Counted from the stretch's first letter, positions 7,311 through 15,668 are shown. The stretch is 25,005 nt of DNA from CAZRVH01 sp964603635 (GCA_964603635.1 CAZRVH010000014.1:1-25005), one strand, 5' to 3'. Notes: a model not told the origin generated them from the letters alone. Translations and numbers: made by a program.

Positions 7311-7339
7311 TTGAACAAGCCCTGGTCTTCCCCTACACT
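7311..7339 (+). promoter_or_regulatory. Promoter of tRNA-Tyr (TTGAAC-N17-TACACT)
   Basis: TTGAAC (7311-7316) and TACACT (7334-7339) are separated by 17 nt. Transcription would start near 7346, giving the tRNA a 5' leader of about 34 nt for RNase P to remove. Confidence 0.6.
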
Positions 7340-7379
7340 CCCGGGGCCGAAAAGCTCCTTTCAGCATCATACATAACGT

Positions 7380-7465
7380 GGGTCGATACCGAAGCGGTCA
7401 AACGGGCCTGACTGTAAATCAGGTGGCTTATGCCTTCGAAGGTTCGAGTCCTTCTCGGCCCACCA
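7380..7465 (+). tRNA. tRNA-Tyr (GTA)
   Basis: This is a complete class II cloverleaf. The acceptor stem GGGTCGA (7380-7386) pairs with TCGGCCC (7455-7461), with discriminator A and an encoded CCA (7463-7465). The D stem is CCG/CGG. The anticodon stem CCTGA/TCAGG encloses the loop CTGTAAA, with anticodon GTA at 7414-7416. A long variable arm (GGCTTATGCC) follows, and the T arm is GAAGG-TTCGAGT-CCTTC. The long variable arm and GTA anticodon are diagnostic for tyrosine. Unlike the three tRNA-like genes near 23 kb, it has a normal 7-nt anticodon loop and an encoded CCA. Confidence 0.96.
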
Positions 7466-7487
7466 CTCCATCATCTTGCCGATCTTG

Positions 7488-7515
7488 TTGGCTTGCTTCG
7501 CCATATAGGTATACT
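7488..7515 (+). promoter_or_regulatory. Promoter of the cyclopropane synthase gene (TTGGCT-N16-TATACT)
   Basis: TTGGCT (7488-7493) and TATACT (7510-7515) are 16 nt apart. The -10 ends 9 nt before ATG 7524, which implies a leaderless mRNA. The whole promoter fits in the 58 nt between the tRNA CCA end and the gene. Confidence 0.6.
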
Positions 7516-7523
7516 TGCAGGCT

Positions 7524-8654
7524 ATGGAAACATCCGCCCCGTCCAAGAGCGAACTGCTTATACGGCGCGTCCTGAAGGAAGCGGACATCGAAATCGGCGG
7601 CGCCCGACCGTGGGATATCCGCGTGCATGACAAACGCCTTTACCGCCGCGTAGTCGCCCGTGGATCGCTGGGGCTTGGCGAAGGGTATATGGAAGGATGG
7701 TGGGACTGCGACCAGCTGGACGAGTTTTTCAGCCGCTTGGTGCGCAGCGAGGCGTACAAGAAGATGCCGATCAATTTCGAAGTGGCGAGGATCTACGTCG
7801 CATCGGTGATCATGAACATGCAAAACAAAATCCGCTCCCGACGCGTGGGAAAGCAACACTACGACCTGGGCAACGATTTCTACCGGGCGATGCTGGACCC
7901 GTACATGCAGTACTCCTGCGCCTACTTCAAGGACACGGATTCCCTGGACGTGGCGGAGCGACAGAAAATAGAGCTTATCTGCAGGAAGCTGCAACTGAAA
8001 AAAGGCGAGAAAGTGCTCGACATCGGATGCGGCTGGGGAGGCCTCGCGAAATACATGGCGGAGCACTACGAAGTGGAAGTAACGGGTATCACCATATCCG
8101 AGGAACAGGCCAAATTGGCCCGGGACTTTTGCAAGGGCCATCCCGTGCGCATACTCGCGATGGACTACCGAGATTTGAACGAAACCTTCGACAAGATCGT
8201 CTCCGTCGGGATGTTCGAGCACGTGGGATACAAGAACTACCGCGCCTACATGGAAACGGCCGAGCGTTGCCTGAAAGACGACGGAATGTTCCTGCTGCAC
8301 ACCATAGGCCAGGCGGAATCCATCGTGACGCCGGACCCCTGGTTCGACACATACATCTTCCCGGGCGGCATGCTGCCATCGGTGCAGCAGATCTCCCGCG
8401 CGGCCGAACGACTATTCGTGATTGAGGATCTGCATAATTTCGGCGCCTATTACGAAAAGACTCTCCTCGGCTGGTATGCAAACTACAAGGCTGCCTGGCC
8501 GCGCTTCCGCCATCGCTACGGCGACCGCTTCGCACGCATGTGGGATTACTACCTCCTGAGCTGCGCGGGCGGGTTCCGCGCCCGGGGCCTGCAGGTTTTC
8601 CAGGTAGTTTTCACGAAAAAGGGTATGATCGGGGGGTATCCATCCGTCCGATAA
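7524..8654 (+). CDS. cfa: Cyclopropane-fatty-acyl-phospholipid synthase
   Basis: Cfa transfers a methylene group from S-adenosylmethionine to the double bond of unsaturated acyl chains in membrane phospholipids. The 376-residue protein has the N-terminal lipid-binding domain (GSLGLGEGYMEGWWDCDQLDEF) and the class I methyltransferase domain. Visible signatures are HYDLGNDFYRAMLDPYMQYS ending in CAYF (conserved Cys132), the SAM loop VLDIGCGWGGL (164-174), VTGITISEEQ and the active-site segment VGMFEHVG (229-235). Length matches the family. The start is ATG 7524, not the in-frame TTG at 7515, which falls inside the -10 hexamer. The enzyme acts on phospholipids at the inner leaflet, an indication that the cell maintains its own unsaturated lipids or modifies acquired ones. 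Confidence 0.95.
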   Translation: METSAPSKSELLIRRVLKEADIEIGGARPWDIRVHDKRLYRRVVARGSLGLGEGYMEGWWDCDQLDEFFSRLVRSEAYKKMPINFEVARIYVASVIMNMQNKIRSRRVGKQHYDLGNDFYRAMLDPYMQYSCAYFKDTDSLDVAERQKIELICRKLQLKKGEKVLDIGCGWGGLAKYMAEHYEVEVTGITISEEQAKLARDFCKGHPVRILAMDYRDLNETFDKIVSVGMFEHVGYKNYRAYMETAERCLKDDGMFLLHTIGQAESIVTPDPWFDTYIFPGGMLPSVQQISRAAERLFVIEDLHNFGAYYEKTLLGWYANYKAAWPRFRHRYGDRFARMWDYYLLSCAGGFRARGLQVFQVVFTKKGMIGGYPSVR

Positions 8655-8731
8655 CCTACGAGCATTTTTACCGACAAAGAAATGCCGCATACATCTCGAC
8701 ATTCGTTCTATGCGAAGTCCGCCGTAGCGCG

Positions 8732-8737
8732 TATCAT
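8732..8737 (+). promoter_or_regulatory. -10 element TATCAT before a short leader ORF
   Basis: TATCAT ends 8 nt before an ATG at 8745, the same spacing as at other apparently leaderless genes. No good -35 is visible. It is the best candidate promoter for the hydrolase-TfoX pair. Confidence 0.4.
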
Positions 8738-8744
8738 TTTACAC

Positions 8745-8795
8745 ATGGTACTTCTTCGTTGTTCAACGCCAACGGATTCCGGCGAAGGCGGATGA
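8745..8795 (+). CDS. Possible 16-codon leader peptide coupled to the hydrolase gene
   Basis: The ORF encodes MVLLRCSTPTDSGEGG. It starts 8 nt after a -10 hexamer, and its stop overlaps the hydrolase start as ATGA (8792-8795). The hydrolase start has no clear Shine-Dalgarno, so termination-reinitiation at this overlap could load it. A chance ORF of this length is possible, so confidence is low. Confidence 0.3.
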   Translation: MVLLRCSTPTDSGEGG

Positions 8796-9373
8796 AGCGC
8801 GCATTCATCATCCATGGCTGGGGAGGCAATCCCAACGAAGGATGGCTACCCTGGCTGAAAGACGAACTGGAGGCTGACGGCTTCAAGGTGACGGTTCCCG
8901 CGATGCCGGACACGGATCGTCCGACCATCGATGCATGGGTGTCGCACCTGGCCAGGGAAGTCGGCATAGTCGATTCCAACACGTTCTTCATCGGCCACAG
9001 CATCGGCTGCCAGGCCATCATGCGCTTTGCCGAGCGTTTGCCCGAAGGCCAGAATGCGGGAGGCGCCGTGTTCGTCGCTCCGTTCTTCACCTTAACGCTT
9101 GCCGAAAACGAGGACCCGCTGATCGCGGAACCTTGGCTATCGACGCATATCGAAGATAACAAAGTGCAGGAACACTTGCCGACCGTCACATGTATTTTTT
9201 CCGATAACGACGATTGGGTCCCGATGGAAAACGAAAAGATGTTCCGGGAACGCTTGCAGGCCTACGCGTTGGAGCTGCAGGGCAAAGGTCATTTCTCGGG
9301 AAGCGACGGTATCAACGAGCTCCTGGAAGCGTTGGATGAGATACGGCAGATGAGTGATCCCTCCCTGTCCTGA
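8792..9373 (+). CDS. RBBP9/YdeN-like alpha/beta serine hydrolase
   Basis: This 193-residue protein belongs to the small RBBP9/YdeN hydrolase family of alpha/beta-fold enzymes. It opens MKRAFIIHGWGGNPNEGWLP, carrying the oxyanion-loop HGWGG. The nucleophile elbow is GHSIGC (Ser70), the acid is probably in SDNDDWVP, and the catalytic His is in GKGHFSGSDG. The substrate is unknown; family members include esterases and proteins with no proven substrate. The frame is open far upstream inside the cfa gene, but ATG 8792 is where the family begins. The stop overlaps the next start as TGATG, so the two are translationally coupled. Confidence 0.88.
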   Translation: MKRAFIIHGWGGNPNEGWLPWLKDELEADGFKVTVPAMPDTDRPTIDAWVSHLAREVGIVDSNTFFIGHSIGCQAIMRFAERLPEGQNAGGAVFVAPFFTLTLAENEDPLIAEPWLSTHIEDNKVQEHLPTVTCIFSDNDDWVPMENEKMFRERLQAYALELQGKGHFSGSDGINELLEALDEIRQMSDPSLS

Positions 9374-9699
9374 TGGCACGCGACGACCTTATGGAATGGA
9401 CAGACCGGTTCTTCCTGGAAGAGCACGGATTGCTGAAACGCAAAACCTTCGGCGCGCCGTCCTATTACAAAAACGGGAAGATGGCGGCGTTTCTCTTTGA
9501 AGACGGGCTTGGCATCAAGTTGCCGGACGATCAAGTGGGGGCGTTGGTCGAAAAGAATGCGCATGTATACGGCAGGTTCGATCCGATGGGAAAGGGCACG
9601 ATGAAAGGATGGCTGATCATCACGCATCCGGACGTGCCGAGCTATGAAGATGAGCGCGGGTTGATCGAGGAGTCGCTGGAGAAGTTTCAAGGCAAATAA
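9373..9699 (+). CDS. TfoX N-terminal domain-like protein
   Basis: The 108-residue protein resembles the N-terminal domain of TfoX/Sxy (KRKTFGAPSYYKNGKMAAFLFEDGLGIKLPDDQ, then FDPMGKGTMKGWLIITHP). In gamma-proteobacteria TfoX activates competence genes. Stand-alone N-terminal domains like this are widespread and of unknown function, so a role in competence should not be assumed. The gene is coupled to the hydrolase by a TGATG overlap. It is followed by about 130 nt without a gene, which holds a weak inverted repeat (CGTTCT/AGAACG) and a palindrome. Confidence 0.75.
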   Translation: MARDDLMEWTDRFFLEEHGLLKRKTFGAPSYYKNGKMAAFLFEDGLGIKLPDDQVGALVEKNAHVYGRFDPMGKGTMKGWLIITHPDVPSYEDERGLIEESLEKFQGK

Positions 9700-9766
9700 T
9701 GCCGTTACGTTCTACTGTTCGAGAGAACGGGTATTTCCGCCGAATAAATAGAAGTATGCCCAGCCT

Positions 9767-9786
9767 CCCTCTCCTTTAGGAGAGGG
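9767..9786. repeat. Palindrome before the DUF559 gene
   Basis: CCCTCTCCT (9767-9775) and AGGAGAGGG (9778-9786) form a perfect 9-bp hairpin with a 2-nt loop, followed by a G-rich tail (TCGGGGTGAGG). Similar palindromes often accompany DUF559 genes in other bacteria as I recall, and a related imperfect one overlaps the 3' end of this gene. Confidence 0.7.
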
Positions 9787-9814
9787 TCGGGGTGAGGACG
9801 GAAAAAGAAACACA

Positions 9815-9820
9815 TACACT
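9815..9820 (+). promoter_or_regulatory. -10 element TACACT of the DUF559 gene
   Basis: TACACT ends 7 nt before ATG 9827, consistent with leaderless transcription. No -35 is visible. Confidence 0.4.
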
Positions 9821-9826
9821 CACAAT

Positions 9827-10222
9827 ATGTCTTATGAAATTCTGCATTCCGGAACGCCCTTGGCAGTCACCCGCGCAAGAATCCTTAGACGTCCCCAAAC
9901 AGAAACAGAACGATTACTATGGCGAAAACTACGTGCTCGCAGATTCCATGGAATCAAATTCCGAAGACAGGTTCCGATAGGCATCTATATCGTTGATTTC
10001 TTTTGTGTATCCGAAAAGCTTATCATTGAAATCGACGGCGGCTCGCATTGGAGAGAAGGCGCGAAGGAATACGATGAAAATAGAACTGCTTACCTGCAAT
10101 CCAAAGGACTCAGAGTCTTCCGCCTTTCCAATAACGAAGTTCGGACGAATCTGGATAGGGTGTTAACAAGGCTGTATGAGGTTATTTTCGATTCAAGCTC
10201 TCCCTATTCCTCTCCTGAATGA
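9827..10222 (+). CDS. DUF559 very-short-patch-repair-like endonuclease domain protein
   Basis: This 131-residue single-domain protein has the DUF559 layout: RRPQTETERLLWRKLRARRF, KFRRQVPIGIYIVDFFC, KLIIEIDGGSHW and GLRVFRLSNNEV. The fold is of the PD-(D/E)XK type related to Vsr endonucleases; candidate active-site residues are the Asp of IVDFFC and the Glu-x-Asp of IEIDGG. Its biological role is not established. Such genes are often solitary and scattered, with flanking palindromes, which is the case here. It reads toward the export operon and may be a recent arrival. Confidence 0.88.
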   Translation: MSYEILHSGTPLAVTRARILRRPQTETERLLWRKLRARRFHGIKFRRQVPIGIYIVDFFCVSEKLIIEIDGGSHWREGAKEYDENRTAYLQSKGLRVFRLSNNEVRTNLDRVLTRLYEVIFDSSSPYSSPE

Positions 10223-10228
10223 GGGGAG
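10210..10228. repeat. Palindrome overlapping the 3' end of the DUF559 gene
   Basis: CTCTCCT and AGGGGAG pair with one G-T, around a GAATG loop that contains the DUF559 stop codon. It resembles the palindrome at 9767-9786, so the gene is bracketed by related inverted repeats. The remaining gap to 10285 has only a weak AGAAG-type hairpin and no convincing terminator for either convergent unit. Confidence 0.5.
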
Positions 10229-10285
10229 ACGCATCCTCCTTTGTCTACCTCTACTTCTGAAGAAGAGCGGTACGTGTGAATGCAA

Positions 10286-11500
10286 TTACTCGAACCTCAA
10301 CGCCTCCATCGGGCTCAGGTCCGCCGCTTTTTTGGCCGGGTACAGACCGAACACCAATCCCGTTCCCACCGCCATCAGGACGGCCAGGAAGATGGCGAAG
10401 AACGACAGAATGAATTCGAACTCGCCGAGTGCTTTGGCTGCCAGGAAAGACAAGAGCCATCCGAACGACGCGCCGAGCACGATGCCGACGATGCCGCCCG
10501 TGACCGTGAGTGACACCGCTTCCAGAAGGAACTGCAACATGATGTCGCGCTTGCGGGCGCCGACGGCCTTGCGCAATCCGATCTCCCGCGTCCGTTCCGT
10601 GACGGACACGAGCATGATATTCATGATACCGATGCCGCCGACGAGCAGAGAGATGCCCGCGACGAGCGAAAGAAATACAGTGAGGCCCAGCGTGACGGAG
10701 TTGATGACGCCGGTGATCTGCTCCGCGCTGCGCGCCACGAAATCGTCCTTGTCCGGATCGTTCGTCGGGTTATCGATATTGTGACGCTGGCGCAGGAGCA
10801 ACGTGATGTCGAGCTTCGCGAGCGCGGGATCGCCCACCGATTTCAGCGAGATGAACGAAAGATACTTGGAACCGCTCACCGCCCTGCCAGTGGAGAACGG
10901 GACGATTACGATGCTATCCATCTGCTGCAGCAGGGCGGATTCCACCGAAGCTAGCACCCCGACGACGAGGAACGATGACTCCCCGATCTTGATCTTCTTG
11001 CCCAGCGGCTCCGTATCTCCGAAGAGGTCTTCCGCCGCCTTATGACCCAGAATGGCGACGTACTTCGCACCCTCGTCGTCGCTCTGTTCCAGCAAGCGTC
11101 CTTTCTCCAGGGACAAACCGTAGTTTTCAGCCATTTCGTTCCGTGTCGCCATGACCATCGGGGCGATTTCCTCTTTTCCGTACTGGACGGTCTTGCCAAC
11201 CAAGATGATGGGCGCGGCATTCTCCACCGTCGAGAGCCTGCGTATCTCCTCGAAATCATCCATGGTGATGCTATCGGTGTTGCCTCCGAATTTCTCCAGC
11301 CCCGTGGGGAACACATCGATCGTGTTCGTGCCGAAGGCTTCGATTTGCGACAGGATGTAATTCTGGAAACTGTTTCCCATGGACACCATCAGCACGACGG
11401 ATGCGACGCCGATGATGATGCCGAGCATCGTCAGCGCGGAGCGCTTCTTGTTGACCGTAATGCCTTTGACGGAGGTGGTGACGAGATCTTTGTATAGCAT
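10286..11500 (-). CDS. MacB-like ABC transporter permease, second copy
   Basis: This 404-residue protein has the MacB/FtsX topology: an N-terminal span (SALTMLGIIIGVASVVLMVSMG), a large extracytoplasmic MacB-type domain (about 45-270) and three C-terminal spans containing LLVGGIGIMNIMLVSVTERT and REIGLRKAVGARKRDIMLQF, which couples to the ATPase. It ends PMEALRFE. It is a clear paralogue of the permease immediately upstream, so the transporter may be a heterodimer. It is separated from that gene by 3 nt (TAA-CCC-ATG). MacB-type systems transmit force from cytoplasm to periplasm or surface, expelling drugs, peptides or lipids; the substrate here is unknown. Confidence 0.92.
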   Translation of the reverse strand: MLYKDLVTTSVKGITVNKKRSALTMLGIIIGVASVVLMVSMGNSFQNYILSQIEAFGTNTIDVFPTGLEKFGGNTDSITMDDFEEIRRLSTVENAAPIILVGKTVQYGKEEIAPMVMATRNEMAENYGLSLEKGRLLEQSDDEGAKYVAILGHKAAEDLFGDTEPLGKKIKIGESSFLVVGVLASVESALLQQMDSIVIVPFSTGRAVSGSKYLSFISLKSVGDPALAKLDITLLLRQRHNIDNPTNDPDKDDFVARSAEQITGVINSVTLGLTVFLSLVAGISLLVGGIGIMNIMLVSVTERTREIGLRKAVGARKRDIMLQFLLEAVSLTVTGGIVGIVLGASFGWLLSFLAAKALGEFEFILSFFAIFLAVLMAVGTGLVFGLYPAKKAADLSPMEALRFE

Positions 11501-11503
11501 GGG

Positions 11504-12727
11504 TTATTCGTAGCGGAGAGCTTCCATCGGACTGAGGCCCGCGGCCTTGCGTGCCGGCGAAATGCCGAATACGAGTCCTGTCATGGATGCCATGAGAAGC
11601 GAGGCGATGACCGATGGGACGGATACGGCAAAAAGATAGGTGGAAAGAATGGGCGTGATGAAGATGGAAGCCGTGAACGCAAGAAAGACTCCCAGCACGA
11701 GCCCGATGACGCCGCCGATGCCTGTGAGCAATACCGCCTCTATAAGGAACTGCATAAGGATGTTCCTGCGCGTCGCGCCGATTGCCTTGCGCAGTCCGAT
11801 CTCGCGCGTGCGCTCGGTAACCGACACCAGCATGATGTTCATGATGCCGATGCCGCCGACGATGAGGGAGATGGCCGCGATGGTCGTGATGAACATCGTG
11901 AGTCCCAGGGATACGGCGCCCAGGATCTGGTTGGCTTCCTCGGACGAGTGGATGATGAAGTTATCCTTCTTCGGATCATCCTCGGGATTGTCGATGTTGT
12001 GGCGGTAACGCAAAAGGAACTTCAGGTCCGCGAATGCTTCGTCGAACGATTCGGTCGCTTCCAGCGTCATGTAGTCCAAATACTTCTGGCCGGTAATGTT
12101 CCGGGCGACGGAGAAGGGCACGTAGATGCGATCATCCGCGCTCTGGAAAAATTGGGAACCGAGCGCGTTCGCAACCCCGACGATCTGGAAGTGGTTATTA
12201 CCGATCTTCACGCTTTTTCCAAGCGGGTTGAGGTCGCCGAAGAGCTTCGTCGCCGTTTCGGATCCCAGCAACGCCACCTGGCGCGATCCCCCGTCGTCGC
12301 TTTCGTCGATCAGGCGACCCTGGGCGGCGGTGATGTTCTGGTTTTTGAAAAAAGTCGCGGGAACGCCGAACACCTGCGGCGATGCCTCCTCTTTGCCGTA
12401 CGTCGTTTTTCCGCGGATGAAAATGACCGGCGATACGTTCGTGACGCTGCCGAGCTTTTTGATTTGCGCCAAATCCTCGAACGTGAGGCTGTCATATCCC
12501 GGCATGCCTTGGGCGGCCCCTTCCTGGTTTCCCGGGAAGATGACCATGCTTTTGGCGCCGAGGCTCGATACTTGCCCCAGGATCACTCCCTGCATGCTCG
12601 CGCCGATGGAGCTCATAAGGATCACGGAACCGACTCCGATGATGATGCCGAGCATCGTCAAAAGGGAACGCGAGGCGTTCACGGTGACGCCTTTCAGTGC
12701 CGCTTTGAACGTATCTCGGATTTTCAT
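11504..12727 (-). CDS. MacB-like ABC transporter permease, first copy
   Basis: The 407-residue protein has the same layout as its downstream paralogue: SLLTMLGIIIGVGSVILMSS near the N-terminus, an extracytoplasmic domain, then SLIVGGIGIMNIMLVSVTE and REIGLRKAIGATRRNILMQF with a C-terminal PMEALRYE. Both copies retain the RHNIDNP-DDP segment and neither looks degenerate. The gene begins 3 nt after the ATPase stop (TAA-CCC-ATG), the same junction as between the two permeases, consistent with tandem duplication that included the boundary. Confidence 0.92.
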   Translation of the reverse strand: MKIRDTFKAALKGVTVNASRSLLTMLGIIIGVGSVILMSSIGASMQGVILGQVSSLGAKSMVIFPGNQEGAAQGMPGYDSLTFEDLAQIKKLGSVTNVSPVIFIRGKTTYGKEEASPQVFGVPATFFKNQNITAAQGRLIDESDDGGSRQVALLGSETATKLFGDLNPLGKSVKIGNNHFQIVGVANALGSQFFQSADDRIYVPFSVARNITGQKYLDYMTLEATESFDEAFADLKFLLRYRHNIDNPEDDPKKDNFIIHSSEEANQILGAVSLGLTMFITTIAAISLIVGGIGIMNIMLVSVTERTREIGLRKAIGATRRNILMQFLIEAVLLTGIGGVIGLVLGVFLAFTASIFITPILSTYLFAVSVPSVIASLLMASMTGLVFGISPARKAAGLSPMEALRYE

Positions 12728-12730
12728 GGG

Positions 12731-13462
12731 TTATTTCAGGGAAGCGGTGGTTTCAGCAAGGACGCGCTTGAAATCCCTGCTGTCCGACTCGATGCGTCCG
12801 TCGCGGATATGGATGATGCGCTCGGCATGCTGCGCGGTCTTCTGTTCGTGCGTGACGAGGATGATCGTGTGCCCGCTCTTGTGAAGCGTCTGCAACGCCT
12901 GCATGACGGCGACCCCTGAAACGGAATCCAGGTTTCCCGTGGGTTCGTCAGCGAAGATCACGTCCGGGTCCGTCACGAGGGCGCGCGCGATGGCGACGCG
13001 CTGCTTCTGGCCTCCCGAAAGCTGGCTCGAGAGGTAATTCGCGCGATCACCCAGTCCCACGAGCCCGATCGCTTTCATGGATCGCTCGAGACGTTCGCTC
13101 TCGGGAATGAGGGGGTGGTACAGCAGGGGGAGCATCACGTTCTCCAGGACCGTCGTACGGGGCAGAAGGTTGAACGCCTGAAAGACGAAACTGACGCGCG
13201 TGGCGCGGATGCGGGCGAGTTCGTCGTCCGTCATCTTCTTCGATTCCTCGCCCTGGAACAGGTACTGCCCCTTCGTGTGCGCGTCCAGGAATCCCAGGAT
13301 ATGCATCAACGTGGACTTTCCCGATCCGGACGGACCCATGATGGACACGAACTCCCCCTTCTCGATCTTCAGATTGATATCGAAGAGCACGGGGGTTTCG
13401 ATCTCCTCATTAAAGTAGGATTTGCTGAGATCACGGATTTCGATGAGCGGTACGTTCGACAT
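12731..13462 (-). CDS. ABC transporter ATPase of the MacB/LolD type
   Basis: This 243-residue ATPase powers the two permeases downstream. All motifs are intact: Walker A GPSGSGKST (43-51), Q-loop Gln95, signature LSGGQKQ (148-154), Walker B VIFADEPTGNLD (168-179) and the H-loop His205. The EPTGNLDS sequence is typical of the LolD/MacB subfamily. It starts 5 nt after the adaptor gene stop, within one operon transcribed from the MarR promoter. Confidence 0.95.
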   Translation of the reverse strand: MSNVPLIEIRDLSKSYFNEEIETPVLFDINLKIEKGEFVSIMGPSGSGKSTLMHILGFLDAHTKGQYLFQGEESKKMTDDELARIRATRVSFVFQAFNLLPRTTVLENVMLPLLYHPLIPESERLERSMKAIGLVGLGDRANYLSSQLSGGQKQRVAIARALVTDPDVIFADEPTGNLDSVSGVAVMQALQTLHKSGHTIILVTHEQKTAQHAERIIHIRDGRIESDSRDFKRVLAETTASLK

Positions 13463-13467
13463 AGCGG

Positions 13468-15213
13468 TTACTTGGTAAGGACGACGACAGTATCCCCTTC
13501 CGCAACGCCGCTGACTATCTCAACATCGCCACCTTCGCCTTCCATGCCGGTCTCGACGACGACTTCCTTCACGACATCGCCGTTCTTCACGCGGACGATC
13601 TTCTCGCCCTTGTCATTCTCGACGACGGCGCGCAGCGGTACCGTCACCACGTTCTTCTTCATACCCGTAACGACTTCGGCATCGCCCGTCATACCGATCT
13701 TCAGTTCGTCGTGCGGATAGCGGAAGTCGAGTTTCACGCGGTACTTGGACACGCCGTCCACGTCGGTCGACGTCGTATCGATCTGTCCGACCGTGAGGCC
13801 GAAGTTCGTGCCCCGGAAGGCATCCAGTTCCACGGAACCGGTCTGGGTCATGACGACTTTCGGAATGTCGATTTCGGAGACGAACATCTCGATGCGGTAC
13901 GGGCTGGATCCGACCATCGTGACGGCAGGACCGACGGGCGTGAATTCGCCGACCTTGATATTCACCTTGGTCACCAGTCCGTCGATGGGAGCCGTAAGAA
14001 CGGTATTGGAGAACTGCGCCGATGCCGCGGCCAAGGAGGCGCGTGCCTGGGCAACGGATGCCCTGGCGATGGCGATGTCCGTTTCACGCGTCGGGGCCTT
14101 CTTCAGCTGGAGCTGGGCTTCCGCGATGCGCAAAGACGTTTCGTAGGTAAGAATGTCGGCATTCGCCTTGTTCATGGCACCCAGAGCACTGTCCAACGCG
14201 GCTTGCTGAGTAGAAATGCGGCTGGCAAAACTGGCGGATGCGTCGCGAAGCGCCTTTGCGGACGAGTCGACGATGCCGATGGCGGCTTGCAACTGGGAAC
14301 GGCTGGACGCAAGGGAGGATTTGTACCCTTCCTTTGCGCTGACGTCGAAAGAGGAAGTCGTCGGAAGGTTCGCGATGAGATCATACGTACGATTCACAAG
14401 GCTCCATGCGTTCGTCACCGCGGCACGGGTGGAATCAAGGGCGGAGAGCGCCGCTTGGAAATCCTGGGGATTCGCCTTCGCATACAATGCGCGGATAGCG
14501 GACTGTTGCTGCTGCATGGCGGCGTTGATTTGGTCGTAGTCGGCGGAAGAAGCCTTGATCACCGCATCCAGCACGTCGTTCCTTGTCAGGATGCCTTGCA
14601 ATTCGGACAGTCCGTTCTGCGCCACCGTAAGCTGTTCGGTAACGGTGCTTCCGGCGGACGTAACGTACCCGGACAAGCTGACCGCCGCTTCGTTCTTCAC
14701 GGAATCAAGTTGGATCTGGGCGTTGGCATGGGCGGCTTCTGAGGTGGCGAAGCTGGTCTTGGACGCTTCCAGGGCGGAGCGCTTGTTATCGACGTCTGCC
14801 TGGGCAATGGCGATGTCTTCCGGGCGGTTCCCCTCCTGCTTCGCGCGCAAATCCGCCTCTGCCGACTGGACTCGTGCGGATGCGGCGGCGATATCTGCGG
14901 CGAGATTGTTGGAACGCAATGCGCCTAGTCTCTGCCCCGCACGGACGCGATCCCCTTCCTTCACGGAAACCTGGGAGACGATGCCGGACGACGGGAACTG
15001 CAGTTGAAGGTCGCGCTCGGAAATCACCGTGCCGACGGCTTCGACCGTTTGGCGGAGATCTTTGGTCTCGGCAAGGGCCGTGACGTACTCGGGCACCTTG
15101 GGTGCCGTCGCCGCGCGGACGATGAACGCCACAAGAAGGAAGACGAGGAAACCGATGATCGACTTCCACTTATGGGTACGGATAGCTGACCAGATTCTGC
15201 GTAGGACTGACAT
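13468..15213 (-). CDS. HlyD/MacA-like periplasmic adaptor with long coiled coil
   Basis: This 581-residue protein has one N-terminal membrane span (about 18-36), a lipoyl-like half-motif (VEAVGTVISERDLQLQFPSS), a very long Ala/Gln-rich helical hairpin (about 105-400), the second lipoyl half (FSNTVLTAPIDGLVTKVNIK), a beta-barrel region (PYRIEMFVSEIDIPKVV) and a membrane-proximal domain ending in VVVLTK. Adaptors of this type couple MacB-like transporters to an outer barrier. At 581 residues it is well longer than the roughly 370-400 of typical MacA because of the extended hairpin, suggesting it spans a thick wall or reaches far from the membrane. It starts 11 nt after marR. Confidence 0.9.
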   Translation of the reverse strand: MSVLRRIWSAIRTHKWKSIIGFLVFLLVAFIVRAATAPKVPEYVTALAETKDLRQTVEAVGTVISERDLQLQFPSSGIVSQVSVKEGDRVRAGQRLGALRSNNLAADIAAASARVQSAEADLRAKQEGNRPEDIAIAQADVDNKRSALEASKTSFATSEAAHANAQIQLDSVKNEAAVSLSGYVTSAGSTVTEQLTVAQNGLSELQGILTRNDVLDAVIKASSADYDQINAAMQQQQSAIRALYAKANPQDFQAALSALDSTRAAVTNAWSLVNRTYDLIANLPTTSSFDVSAKEGYKSSLASSRSQLQAAIGIVDSSAKALRDASASFASRISTQQAALDSALGAMNKANADILTYETSLRIAEAQLQLKKAPTRETDIAIARASVAQARASLAAASAQFSNTVLTAPIDGLVTKVNIKVGEFTPVGPAVTMVGSSPYRIEMFVSEIDIPKVVMTQTGSVELDAFRGTNFGLTVGQIDTTSTDVDGVSKYRVKLDFRYPHDELKIGMTGDAEVVTGMKKNVVTVPLRAVVENDKGEKIVRVKNGDVVKEVVVETGMEGEGGDVEIVSGVAEGDTVVVLTK

Positions 15214-15224
15214 GGGTGGGATGG

Positions 15225-15668
15225 TTAAGAATGCGAAAAGGAAGAATGAAGATGGTGGAGGATGCGGACGAGTTCACGCTGGTCTTTATCGGATAATCGG
15301 GAGAAGATGTCGCGCATCACGGCGGCGTGATGGGTCATCGCGGACGCGATCATGGCGTTTCCGGCCGCGGTCATCTCGAGGCGAACAAGCTTTCGATTCT
15401 TGGGGTCGGGTTTGCGACGCACCCATTTAAGTTTCACCAGCCTGTCCGCGAAGGACGTGGCGGACGGCGAAGTGACTTTCAACGCGTCGGCGAATTCCTT
15501 CATGGTAAGGCCGTCATGCTCCCGTATGACCATCAGCGCGTGAAATTGTAGAGGATTGAACTTCGTTTCGGAATCAAAAATCAGCTTCTTTCTCATCATC
15601 CGCGCCATCTCCATAAGGAGCGGCGGCAACTGGTCGATGGCGGAAAGCGTTTGCTTCATAAATTCCAT
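15225..15668 (-). CDS. MarR-family transcriptional regulator
   Basis: The 147-residue protein is a MarR-type winged helix regulator: dimerisation helices at both ends, a recognition segment (LTMKEFADALKVTSPSATSF) and wing (VRRKPDPKNRKLVRLEMTAAG). MarR proteins usually repress their own operon and release DNA when a small ligand binds. It is the first gene of the export operon, and inverted repeats overlap its promoter, so it most likely represses the exporter. The start is ATG 15668; an ATG three codons later is an alternative. Confidence 0.93.
   Translation of the reverse strand: MEFMKQTLSAIDQLPPLLMEMARMMRKKLIFDSETKFNPLQFHALMVIREHDGLTMKEFADALKVTSPSATSFADRLVKLKWVRRKPDPKNRKLVRLEMTAAGNAMIASAMTHHAAVMRDIFSRLSDKDQRELVRILHHLHSSFSHS

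Noticed and set aside
13711..14742. 343-codon plus-strand ORF
   Set aside because: It is the antisense shadow of the adaptor gene and is low in complexity.
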